From Harmothoe impar (lineage: Eukaryota > Annelida > Polychaeta > Phyllodocida > Polynoidae): a DNA stretch of 64,000 nt. The translations under genes were made by a program, and so were the position numbers. The number at the start of each line of letters is the position of its first letter. The stretch's first letter is position 1. The notes under the pieces are model-generated. The model saw nothing but the letters and a program-made list of their open reading frames with translations. It searched no databases and was not told the DNA's origin. This document shows, piece after piece, positions 1 to 9,955 of the stretch. Where the stretch lies: contig OX381721.1 of assembly GCA_947462335.1 (NCBI GenBank), positions 10,615,910 to 10,679,909 of the forward strand, read 5' to 3'.

Positions 1-1041
1 TATTAAATAAATTGAAAAAATTAGGTCTTAGTAAAAAAACATGTTTGTGGTTCAAAAGCTATTTACTAAACAGGAATCAAAAAGTCTTTGCAAATAATAT
101 ACTTTCACAACTCAAATTGGTTAAATACGGCGTACCCCAAGGATCTATATTAGGCCCTATCCTTTTTACCCTATATATAAATTCCCTCCCAGAACGTAGC
201 CAAAATTGTCAAACCTTCCTTTACGCTGACGATGCTGTAGTGTCATCAACTTGTCTTCAGACCCTGGTGGATAGCACAAAAAATATAGAGCAATGGTGTG
301 CTTCAAACCTCCTGACCATAAATAAGGAGAAAACAAAATGGATGGCCATTGGCTTTAATGATATTGAACCAGGTCCACAGCCTGAAATTGAAAATACTCC
401 ACTGGAGAGAGTTTCTGTTTTCAATTATCTTGGAGTCTTGCTAAATGACAAATTAGATTTTAGTGCACATGAGGATAAGGTCTACAATAATGTATTAGGA
501 AAATTGCACCAATTTGGAAATATTCGCACTTATCTAGCTATTGCAAATGCCCTGACAATATATAAGACCATGATATTGCCACTCATGGACTATATGGATA
601 TTGTTTGGGATAGGCATACTGTCGGATTCTCACGTAGGTTCCAATTGTTACAAAATAGGGCTTTGCGTATTGCTTATAAAGTAAAGCTGGGGCCCAACCC
701 CCTATATAATACAGATGAGCTTCATGAAAATAGTAAATGTCATACACTCCGAGATAGAAGAAATATTCATTTATTAACCTTTGCATAATTATAGTCTACA
801 ATATCTCCCTGGCATTGTAGACCACAGGGATAGAAACACGAGATATAATTTAGGATTGAGATACATTCAATGTTTTTCCAGAAATCCTGTAATATTTAAC
901 TGTTTCTCAGAGAGGGCAATTCGTGAATGGAATAAGCTAAAACCAGATATTACAAAAATCCCAACACTAAAACTTTTCAAAATTAAAATCAAAGAAACTC
1001 ATCCTCAGTGCTATATGATAAACCCTGGCATACAATACTAG
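1..1041 (+). pseudogene. LINE (non-LTR) reverse transcriptase fragment, cut by window edge and frameshifted
   Basis: The reading frame is open from the window edge, so this is the 3' part of a longer RT ORF, not a gene starting near base 12. The first ~258 residues show the RT palm: a VPQGSILGP block (about residues 41-49) and the catalytic YADD box (about 71-74). A CR1/Jockey-like C-terminal region follows. The frame stops at 786-788 and the homologous C-terminus (ending with a REWNKLKP-type motif and a short basic tail) resumes one frame over, closing at 1041, so a frameshift near 781-788 breaks the gene. The family would normally reverse-transcribe its own RNA at a nicked target. A perfect 9-bp-stem hairpin follows the stop at 1042-1061. 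The exact LINE clade is not assigned. Confidence 0.85.
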
Positions 1042-1061
1042 ATGGGCTACTTGTAGCCCAT
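1042..1061 (+). repeat. Short perfect hairpin at the LINE 3' end
   Basis: The arms ATGGGCTAC and GTAGCCCAT are separated by two bases and begin directly after the RT stop codon. Stem-loops in the 3' UTR are used for template recognition by several LINE groups; that role here is inference. From about 1062 to 1440 I see only AT-rich sequence with a poly-C run near 1312. Confidence 0.5.
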
Positions 1062-1463
1062 ATACAAAACACCCCCCACCCATCTCTCATTAACAAATCA
1101 ATTCCCTCTCGTATATATATATCATACTCCATATCTCACATTCACATACTTTGTATATCTGGTTAAGGGCTTACTCCAACACATTGCAAATGGTAGTTAT
1201 GGTCCCATGAGAGCAAAGAGTTCTTATGATATCTTATTCATTTCATTCGTATGAAAAGTGGTTACTCTATTGTATATATAAAGAAGGCACCAATCTTATT
1301 TTTTCTCCCCACCCCCCCCCCCAGAGAAAATACGATGACATACCCCAGATATAGATGTTCATTATTATTTGTTGTCGCTATTACACACAAATATATTATA
1401 TATAGTCAGTTAGGCATTTAAAGAAGGCCCGGATGGAGGATCGGCGTGTTGCCATAATCCGGA

Positions 1464-2414
1464 TCACGGCTGTATATTATTTAATATACTATGCTGTGCA
1501 TACCTTAGTAAAAATCTATAAAAAAAAAAAAAATCTGCGGGTATTATTGTTATGTGGATGTCCTTGGACAATACCCCCAGTGCCTTTTCTTCGCCCTGGG
1601 TGCGATTCTTCTTTGCTAGGTTTTGTTGCAGTAAAAGAGATGAAACCTCCATCTCGTTTATTGCAATAAAATGTTCCAAATTTTTGGGACCATATGGGGG
1701 GACCCAACCTGATTTGTCCCGGAGGTCAATCATCAGGTTTTTGTCATGGAATGCTTTCCCCGCACTTCCCACAGCCAACTTGTTTCGGTTGATTTTATTT
1801 TCCCAACATTCTGTTATCAGAGGTTGATTTTCATCAACTCCTGTTTTCAGTTGACCACTCCCATTTTCTTTGTCAGATTTGTGAAAGAAGGTTTTGGTTC
1901 TCAAAGTGTTATGGAATTTATCAAGTTTGATTTTGATATCTCCTTCTGATATGTGAGTAACTACTGGGCAGAAGTTTAGACCTTTTTTGAGAAGAGAATT
2001 TCCCTCTTGACTTAGGGTCTTGTCTGGAAGATTGACTACATTGTTTGATAAATCAGACACAACTTCAGAGCAATTTTCAGTGATTTTTATTTCCGATACC
2101 TCGGTCGTTAAATCAGTGATAGGATCTGGTTCGCATGAGGCTACAAGAGAGTCATTTTTGGTTATTATGATGGTGTCCCCTGCTTCTCGTGGGCCAGGCT
2201 GCCTCGGGTGAGTCGGGGTCTCTCTGCTCCCTGGACTTCCACCCGCCGCAACCTCCTTGGTTGCCCCTTCTGCCGCCCCTGTTGCCCCCTCGGTGCCCTC
2301 CTCTTGGGAGGGCATCCCGAAAAGACTGCTTCTTGGCGGCTGCTTCGGCGGCTTTGGCTTCTTCGCGCGCAGTTTTATTTGCGGCTTCTGCCTTTTTCTT
2401 GGCTTCCCTGTCAA
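1464..2414 (-). pseudogene. Truncated Penelope-like reverse transcriptase N-terminal region
   Basis: A 316-codon frame with no early ATG, lying +1 relative to the Gag-like ORF it overlaps. It contains a GLNFCPV motif, a DKFHNTLRTK block, a GWVPPYGPKNLE block and, near its end, the tetrad-like IIPAD. In that order these match the region preceding the RT core of Penelope-like elements (GLNFCPT, then IIPADKG). Coding homology stops at IIPAD and runs into a T-tract (the A-run at about 1521-1533 on the + strand), so the RT core and any GIY-YIG endonuclease are missing. How ORF1 and RT were joined (frameshift or decay) cannot be told from one copy. Confidence 0.6.
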
Positions 2415-3375
2415 ACTTCACTGGGTCTAGGATCTGAGCGTCACACGGGACCTGACTGAGGACAGTTTCCTGTCTCTTTGTGAGGACCGCGTGTTCCAAC
2501 AGGTGTTCTTCGTCGACTCTTTTTGTGATGTAGCTGTTGACAATCACTAGTTTCGAGGCAGCAGCGTCAGCTCCCTCTCGCTTCCTGACTATGCCCTCGA
2601 CTACCTCGAGATTACTGTCGGAACTGGCTTCAAATTCCTCAGCCATTGTCCGGTGGGTCTCTGCAGCTACCTTGGTTAACATCAGTGCAGCTTCCCGTCG
2701 GATGCTAAGCATCCTGGGGGCTGAGTCTGGTCGGGCCATCCAAGGTTCATTGTCCTTGTATCCCAGGGTCCAAGGTTTGATGTCCCCGGTTGCCATGTGG
2801 TTCTCAAAGTAGTCGGCGCGCAGGTGTGCCTTGGTGCTCTGCGCGGCCTGGTTCTTTGACCCCCTCCAGAACGGCTTGCATACGGGGGGTAGTAGTGCAT
2901 CGATCTGCTGTGAAAGGGAATTTTCAGGGTTAGAGTTTGTTTTAGCACTTTTTTTGTCTGGGGGCTCGACTGGTTCGAGGTTCATCTCAAATTCAGTTTT
3001 GGCTCCCTGACTATCGGGCGTGACCGGGGGTTGGTCTTCCCCGGTCTCGCCTGTGTTTTTGGTGTTGGAGTGCCCATACACATTGACTGGTGTGTCAGTG
3101 TGAGTGGGCATCTCTGTTTGTTTAGAGACAGTTTCACAGTGCAGATAGTGTTGCATTACTGTCTGCCTGGTATTTACTGCTCTTTTTTTTACAACAGTTT
3201 CACAGTGCATAGGGAGGTGCTTTACCCGTTGCCTGGTTTTTACTGTGTTCTTATAACCGTATTCTCTCTGACTGTGCGCATCATCGATCATATGATCGAT
3301 CGGCGTATGCGGAAGTCTCGGATGCCAGTGGCTTCCTCGTTTGCATGTTGGCCTTGGTGAAGTGTGTGTGTACAT
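2152..3375 (-). CDS. Gag-like ORF1 of a retroelement (407 aa)
   Basis: An open ATG-initiated frame of 407 codons. The first ~115 residues are low-complexity and contain a repeated stretch (see the 3110-3240 duplication). A central helical region follows, with a PPVCKPFW motif and an acidic, Ala-rich segment. The C-terminus is a lysine/alanine coiled coil followed by an RGG box (RGGHRGGNRGGRRG), typical of RNA-binding Gag/ORF1 proteins. It overlaps the downstream RT frame by 263 nt in a different frame. I do not recognise a named Gag family; the RGG box and position before an RT frame support a nucleic-acid-binding ORF1. The ORF is intact, but its partner is truncated, so the copy is probably dead. 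Confidence 0.6.
   Translation of the reverse strand: MYTHTSPRPTCKRGSHWHPRLPHTPIDHMIDDAHSQREYGYKNTVKTRQRVKHLPMHCETVVKKRAVNTRQTVMQHYLHCETVSKQTEMPTHTDTPVNVYGHSNTKNTGETGEDQPPVTPDSQGAKTEFEMNLEPVEPPDKKSAKTNSNPENSLSQQIDALLPPVCKPFWRGSKNQAAQSTKAHLRADYFENHMATGDIKPWTLGYKDNEPWMARPDSAPRMLSIRREAALMLTKVAAETHRTMAEEFEASSDSNLEVVEGIVRKREGADAAASKLVIVNSYITKRVDEEHLLEHAVLTKRQETVLSQVPCDAQILDPVKFDREAKKKAEAANKTAREEAKAAEAAAKKQSFRDALPRGGHRGGNRGGRRGNQGGCGGWKSREQRDPDSPEAAWPTRSRGHHHNNQK
3110..3240. repeat. Two-copy tandem repeat inside the Gag-like ORF
   Basis: Two copies of a segment of about 65 bp, each starting near ACAGTTTCACAGTGCA and ending after TACTG, sit head to tail within the N-terminal coding part of the Gag-like ORF. 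The duplication keeps the frame open and yields a repeated peptide. Confidence 0.6.
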
Positions 3376-3439
3376 TTGAAAAAGTATCAGTGGTGGTATA
3401 ATCTATGTTGTCTGTGGCCAGACTTATTAGATCTTGGAG

Positions 3440-3830
3440 AGTGTTGTCTACATCTCCTTTATTTGAAATACAAGGTCGGGGTACAGTTGTACAAAACCCT
3501 ACAAATGCTTGTAATTCCCAACTTTACACCAGACTGTGTAAACCCGTAGCAAACCCCTACAAGCCTGATCTTTACACCAGTGTAAACCCGTAGCAAACCT
3601 GTACAAGCCTTATCTTTACACCAGTGTAAACCCGTAGCAAACCCCTACAAGCCTCGTCTTTACACCAGTGTAAATCCGTAGCAAACCCCTACAAGCCTGA
3701 TCTTTACACCAGTGTAAATCCGTAGCAAACCCCTACAAGCCTGATCTTTACACCAGTGTAAACCCGCAGCAAACCCCTACACGCCTTGTCATTACTATGC
3801 TGTAAAACCATGGTAAGTTGGAACATACGA
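3440..3830. repeat. 44-bp satellite array (copy 1)
   Basis: Units recur with an exact 44-bp period at 3551, 3595, 3639, 3683, 3727 and 3771, with more diverged units on the left. Each unit contains the near-palindrome TTTACACCAGTGTAAA (7-bp arms, 2-bp loop). The right flank (about 3810-3890) is homologous, in reverse complement, to the flank of the second array at about 53505-53580, so both arrays belong to one transposon-like family. From 3890 to 4390 I see G-rich low-complexity sequence only. Confidence 0.9.
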
Positions 3831-4393
3831 GACACTATTGGTGGGATCATCGATTTTGGTTATTGGGTATGATCATTGCTTGGAGACACTTTTATTTTTT
3901 ATTCATCATTTCTGGGGGCAGGGGTCCACCTCCAGGGGCAGGGATTCGCCCCTAGGGGCAGAGGCCTCCACACCACCAGTAGCAGGGGTCCGCCTCATGG
4001 ACCCATGTCCTATAATTCAGATGCTACCTGTAAATGTCATTATTTATCCTGACAAACACTTCCACAGATTGGGTGGGGGTATAGACTGGGAATGTAGGCT
4101 GTGAGGTGGAGTGTAGGGTGGGGGTGTAGACTCCGGGAGGGGGTGGGAGTTATGTGGACATGGGGTACATGGTGGGGGGTGAGGACATACATTGGGCGGG
4201 GGGGGGGAGACTAAGTGAAGTTAGGGTGGCACTGAAAATGTCTTTTGTAGCACAGCCTGCACCCGTTTCTACTAAAGATAGATAACAATAAAACAATTTA
4301 ACATTAAGGCATCTATCAATAAATTTTGATACATTTAATTCAAATCGGAGCTCTCATACTCACATTGTACTATACATGCGAATACTCTGTCAA

Positions 4394-4466
4394 CAAGAAT
4401 TGCGGTTGTTGGCGCGTAAAAAAATGCCTCTGGCATTTTTATACACGGCAACAACCGCAATTCTTG
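4394..4466. repeat. Long imperfect hairpin (about 35-bp arms)
   Basis: The arms begin CAAGAATTGCGGTTGTTG and fold back on AACAACCGCAATTCTTG with a tiny central loop (AATGCC TCT GGCATT), pairing almost end to end. It lies at the head of the 146-bp satellite. A partial copy of the same flank recurs at about 57745-57800, so it is part of the satellite's parent element. Confidence 0.7.
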
Positions 4467-4584
4467 CATTCAAAAAAGCATAATGTCTACATGGGGCGGA
4501 TGTTTGAAGGGAACCCATTCAAGACACCAAATAAGCAGGGAAGGGGTAATCAGGGGGAAGGATGATATTACTTCAAATATGGCA

Positions 4585-5350
4585 GTTGCTAGGCAGATAA
4601 ACAATTAGAATAGACGTTGCTAGGCAACCAGCTGTATTAGCAACAAACTAATAGAACCATTGAATTCCTTGGGTCCATTATTGGGGAAGGGGGTAGGTAG
4701 GATTATAATCAACCTCAAAAATATGAAAATGTATGTTGCTAGGCAAATAAACAATAAGAATAGCTGTTGCTAGGCAACCAGCTGTATTAGCAAAAACAAA
4801 ATAGAACCATTGAGGGGGCGTAGGTATAATTATAATCAATCTCAGGACCATGGAAATGTGTGTTGCTAGGCAGATAAACAATTAGAATAGCCGTTGCTAG
4901 GCAACCAGCTGTATTAGCAACAAACTAAAAGAACCATTGAATTCCTTGGGTCCATATTAGGGGCGTAAGTATGATTATAATCAACCTCAGGACCATAGAA
5001 ATGTGTGTTGCTAGGCAGATAAACAATTAGAATAGCTGTTGCTAGGCAACCAGCTGTATTTGCAACAAACTAATCGAACCATTGCATTCCTTGGTTCCAT
5101 ATTAGGGGGGCTAGGTATGATTATAATCAACATCAGGACCATGGAAATGTGTGTTGCTAGGCAGATAAACAATAAGAATAGCCGTTGTTAGGCAACCATC
5201 TGTATTAGCAACAAACCAATAGAACCATTGAATTCCTTGGGTCCATATTAGGTAGGGTAGGTATGATTATAATCAACATCAGGACCATGGAAATGTGTGT
5301 TGCTAGGCAGATAACAATAAGAATAGCTGTTGCTAGGCAACCAGCTGTCC
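4585..5350. repeat. 146-bp satellite, six units
   Basis: Units start with GTTGCTAGGCAGATAAACAA at 4585, 4735, 4862, 5007, 5153 and 5299 (spacing 127-150, mostly 145-146 bp). Each unit also contains a second GTTGCTAGGCAACC box. Scattered partial copies occur at 11745-12030 and 57745-57990. The array ends at a short triplication of GTCAAAGACGCCACCG near 5358-5400. Confidence 0.9.
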
Positions 5351-5644
5351 TTGTCCCGGTCAAAGACGCCACCGGTCAAAGACGCCACCGGTCAAAGACG
5401 TTTGAAATGTTACAAACTCATGAGACTGAGCCATATATACAGTAACATTTGGTTGCAACAAACTTCCTTACAGCAAATCTTGGTTACAACAAACAGATTT
5501 CCTTGTCCCGTGTAAAATTCATGTAAACTCACTTAGAAACCTAGTAAAAATATTCACAGACTCCTTGCACTCCTATTAGCAAACTCATGCCAACAAAACA
5601 AATCAGAGGATGTGGTGAGCTACTTTAGGCAGGTTTAGGACGCA

Positions 5645-5664
5645 CCCCCCCCCCCCCCCCCCCC
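5645..5664 (+). repeat. Poly-C run (20 bases)
   Basis: Twenty uninterrupted C residues; an assembly- and polymerase-slippage-prone tract. Confidence 0.9.
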
Positions 5665-5784
5665 GGGCAGCTTGATGAGGTGGTGAGCGAATGTTCGGAG
5701 GTGTGGGGCAGTTTCCCCGCCTCCTGGTCCTCATTCTGATCAACCTCACAATTTATCATCAAAAAGTATGATCATGTTTCAATC

Positions 5785-5965
5785 AGTGTATGGGTGAGGG
5801 GAGGCAGGGAACAGGTGAGAGGAGGGCGGGGACAGGTGAGAGGAGGACGGGGGTAAGGTGAGAGGAGGACGGGGACAGGTGATGAAGGGCCGTGTATTGG
5901 TGAAGAGAGGCTGTGTATTGGTGAGGAGAGGCCGTGTAGGGGTGAGGAGAGGCCGTGGGCAGGTG
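5785..5965 (+). repeat. G-rich minisatellite
   Basis: Degenerate repeats around GGTGAGAGGAGG and GGTGAGGAGAGGCCGTG. The opposite strand gives long proline/serine-rich open frames, which are repeat artefacts rather than genes. Confidence 0.75.
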
Positions 5966-6002
5966 AGGGGATGCCGAGGATAACTCCAGACAGGGTAAAT
6001 GC

Positions 6003-6410
6003 ATGTAGATATCAATCCATGTAAATGCACGTGAAATGGTGTAAATTTTGATCATAATCTGTGCATAGATTTACAACTAAATTTGCACACATTTGCGGCC
6101 ATTTTTACTAGGGAATTACTCAAGGGTTAAATCAATGTAGATTCAATCCATGTAAATGCCAAGTAAAAATGCTATAAATTTCGATCACTATCTGTAAAGA
6201 GATTTACAACTAGATTTGCAACAAATTTACACCATTTTTAGTTGGAAATTACAAAAGGGTTAAAATGATGTAAACATCAATCCATGTAAAGGCCGGGTAA
6301 AGTAGTGTAAATCTAGAGCACTATTTTTACACAGAGTCTCAAAGATATTTGACACGGTTTTACCTGGCCTTTAGGCTTTACAGAATGTAATTCCCAAAAC
6401 TCGTGCAGTG
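6003..6410. repeat. 132-bp tandem repeat, about three units
   Basis: Units begin near ATGTAGATATCAATCCATG at about 6003, 6136 and 6268 and share a TTTACAACTA box. The array ends in AACTCGTGCAGTG (6399-6411), which also ends the distant 44-bp array near 54160-54172, suggesting that the two families share a terminal sequence. Confidence 0.7.
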
Positions 6411-6569
6411 TATGTCAAGGTAGAGTGGGTGAAACCTGGTGAGATCAGTACAAATCGTCTACATACTAAGTGAAACACTGAGAGACTAGCATCCTGGAGG
6501 GAAAAAACACGTCTACTGTGCCTTATCTACCGGTATGCCGCGAGCGCCTAAAACTGAGTTATACAGACT

Positions 6570-6790
6570 AACCTTTCTATAAAGAATCAAAGCTGTATTT
6601 CATGGAACAAATGTTTGAAGTATTGATACTGGCTCTAGGTTGTGGTATGCACAGGTACCAATTTAACTAGTGTTGGTTGCCCCATCAGGTGGTTGTATAT
6701 GCACCTATTGTCATCACACATCTGTTATTTGACTCTTTATGAAGAGTCAAGCTACCAATGACTCTGCTGTGGGTAGATTACCTAATTACC
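6570..6790. repeat. Dispersed repeat; second copy at 12160-12500
   Basis: Segments such as ACTAGTGTTG(G/A)(T/C)TGCCCC and TATTTGACTCTT(T/C)ATGAAG(A/G)GTCAA are shared in the same order with 12160-12500. No coding content. Confidence 0.6.
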
Positions 6791-6882
6791 TACAATGCAC
6801 TGGGCCAGGATAACTTCCAGTTCCAGGTAGTTCAGCCATGTTGTAGCTTGGCTGGTGGGCACTGGTTAACGCCCCAGCGCCC

Positions 6883-7101
6883 CTATATGTGGGTCCAGAT
6901 GGGTCAAAAGCGACCTGGCGACCTGGGGTGTTTTCCAGGCGACCTGGCGACCTGGTTCAATAATATAAGCGACCTGGCGAAATTTTGGAAAAGTTTGACA
7001 ATAGCATAAATGGTCTAAAAAAGCGACTTTGTGACCTGGGGCCCTTAATTTCGGCGACTTTCCGACCCGAGGGGGGGACCCCTCTGCACCCCCCTATATA
7101 G
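6883..7101. mobile_element. GCGACCTGG MITE, copy 1
   Basis: A short element of about 215 bp with imperfect inverted termini of about 22 bp (TATAT...GGTCCAGATGGGTC and its complement GACCC.TCTGCACC...ATATA). Inside are repeated GCGACCTGG boxes, then TAATTTCGGCGACTTTCCGA. Other copies are at 13762-13905 (partial), 16231-16446 and 30773-30988. No transposase is present, so it would depend on one elsewhere. Confidence 0.85.
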
Positions 7102-7614
7102 GATTATATATAGGGCTGAGTACCTGCACCGACTCCACTACGACTGCCGCTGGAGGGGTACCGAGATCTGCGCCTAAAGACATGTGTACCAGGGACCAAT
7201 CACATATACATGTCTAATAATAGTGGCCAATCACATCTCTATATATAATAATGCGCCAAGGCTGAGGGCTATATTCAGCTTTCACGCCTCCTCTCATGTA
7301 TTTGCATCAATGTCACAGTTGGTTGCCTCGATTTGCATACACAAGGGCGCCACCTACAGGCAGGAGGACACCGAGTATACCATTCTGCCTCTCGTCCAGT
7401 CCATCATCAAATGCTGCAGAGCCTCTCCGGTTCCCACAGATACACCTACTCAGTTTCATAGAGGCATTCCAGGGAGGCCCAGCTTGCCTTAAGGTAGCAG
7501 CCACTATCAGTCTGGGTATAGGGGAATCTGTCCGGGTACCACTAGGAGCTATACTAGCCTCTTGAGTCTAACTTTTCTACATAGCACACCTCAAACGCTC
7601 CACACCACCTGAGA
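7102..7614 (+). promoter_or_regulatory. Presumed promoter/5' UTR region of the ZIP gene
   Basis: This 0.5-kb stretch lies directly upstream of the ZIP start codon, after the MITE, and has no convincing gene. Open frames here on both strands are shadows. I could not place a TATA box or transcription start. Confidence 0.35.
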
Positions 7615-9865
7615 ATGGAGGCTAAATGCAGTTTGTGGTTGATGTGTGGGTGCCTGCTGGCCCTTGGGGCGGGGATGGTGAGGGGTTCTGCAGACCACCA
7701 TCAGCTGAATGAGGACGGCACCATCCTCATCGTACCCGAGTTAATGATGCTCCTCCAGGTGGAGGCCACACCTAACCCCAACGTCACCCTGGAGCAGACA
7801 GACGTCATCATCAAGGAACTCTACTTTCGCGTGGGTTGCACGACAGCTGATTGCCAGGTAGGTCTTTAGACATTAACCCTATAAGGGCTGCATAGTGCTT
7901 TACAGGGGCGGCGGAAGGTGAACAAAGTTGGGGGGGGGGGGGGGAGCAAGATACCAAAACATAACCGGTGTTGGATGGAGGGAGTCAGAAATGAGGGTCT
8001 TGGGGCCACAGACCCCGGAAAATCGAGGAATTCCCCTCTAAAATTGGCACATTCAGAGTGATTTGAAACAGGTTACATGTACATAATATGGTTTTGGGAT
8101 TTCTTTTTTTAAATTTACACTTAAATCGATGTATTTTGATGGAGTTTGAGCTTGTCATTTGAGAAAATCCTAGAAAATTCTATTTTAGGATTAGTGTTTT
8201 CTAGGGGTTTCTGAGTTTGTTTCCCCAACATGTTGGGGCGGGGGGGCAAAGTATGTTTTGCCCCTTATAAACGTTTGGAGGGGGGGGAGGGGGTATTTGG
8301 GCCCCCTGTTCCGCCATCACTGCTTTAATGCGCTATGTTCTTCGTCGTTAGGATGCATGAATGCAGCCATGGCGAGTCTGCTCTCTATACGGCTGCATTC
8401 AAGCACCATGCTGACCCTTGAGGGGAGTGTATCAGCGGCATAGGGTCGGCATTATGCCTGAATGCAGCACTGGCAAGTTGTACATGACAACACATGCATA
8501 TGACAACACATACCCATGGGTATAGTGCCATGCGGCCCTTAAAGCTGGTGTGTCAGCTAAAAGTTGATGACTTTTTAATCATGCCATATTATTATTGCAT
8601 ATCCTATCCTATACATACTCCCTAAATTTTGAAGGAATTGGCATAAGGTTAACACATGTAGTGCAATCAATTTTGCTGTAGGTCGACAGTAAAACTTCCT
8701 TCGTGTTTATACTGCATGGCTCAGGGATAATAAATATAAGCCCATGTATGAAAAGCTGAGGTCACCCCGGAGATATTGGTATGTCTCACAGTTGTCTACA
8801 CTTAATATTTATGACCTTGTATGACTTTAGATATGTGCAAAATACGCCATTTCACACCATTTTACGCCACTGGGCCCCTAAGGTTTAACATTGAGCCCTG
8901 CATATCAGCTAAAATAATAACAAAACCCTTGACATTACAATTATATTCTTTTTGAAGAAAAGGTTTCGGAAGTCTATTAGCCTATATACCATCTTTAAAG
9001 GAATCATTCCTCTGTAAAGTTTAGTCATTGTAGTACAGTGACCCTCTGCAGCTTAGAATTCTGGCCCTGCCCCGCCTGATAGATGTTGTAGAAATTCGTG
9101 CTAATAATGGTAACCCTTTAATGATGGCATGATCCTCAACGTTCCATGCTCATTGACCATACTTATCTGTGACGCAACAGGGGAAAACATACTATTACGG
9201 GGATTTAGTGTCATAAGTTGGCCACCACCCGTGCAGCAATAGTCCTACCCCCAAAATAATCATCAAGAGCCTTCTAAGCAATTGACCATACTTATATGTG
9301 ACGCAACAGGGGAAAACATACTATTACGGGGATTTAGTGTCATTAGGTATTAGGTGGCCACCACCCGCGCAGCAATAGTCCTACCCCCAAAATAATCATC
9401 AAGAGCCTTCTTAGCAACAAAATATGAACCTGGCCCTGTGTTAAGTGCTGACAGGAATCTTCTCCATAATACTATTATCTGATTCTTTATGAAAGCTGTT
9501 GATCTAGTCAAAATTGGATAATCACACAAATACATGTTAATATTTTTTGGAAAGAGAACGTTTGAATAATCATTTTGAGATTTTGAGACGATAAAATAAA
9601 AGTAAAAGTTAAAAAAATTCTGTCAGGGTTGTCTGGTTAGCTAGGACAGTGGCGGCTCTCCTGCGGAAGGTAGTAGAGTAAAACTGTCTGTCTCCCATCC
9701 GGGTGTAAGTAATATCTCGAATATTACTTTAGTAACTGATATATGTTCAGGGCCTGCCTTCAGAGCCCCTGGGGCGTCATCCATTCTACGTCTTGTAGCT
9801 GTAGCATCTGACACAATCTGCAGAAAAGGACCTTAGTGCACTAAGGTCTTTTTTTCCTATACATG

Positions 9866-9955
<90 letters not shown>

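Noticed and set aside
3551..3814. CRISPR-like regular 44-bp repeats
   Set aside because: Units are contiguous with no unique spacers, the DNA is animal, and a second array of the same family exists: a satellite, not CRISPR.
5779..6055. Pro/Ser-rich - strand frames
   Set aside because: Translation of the G-rich minisatellite.
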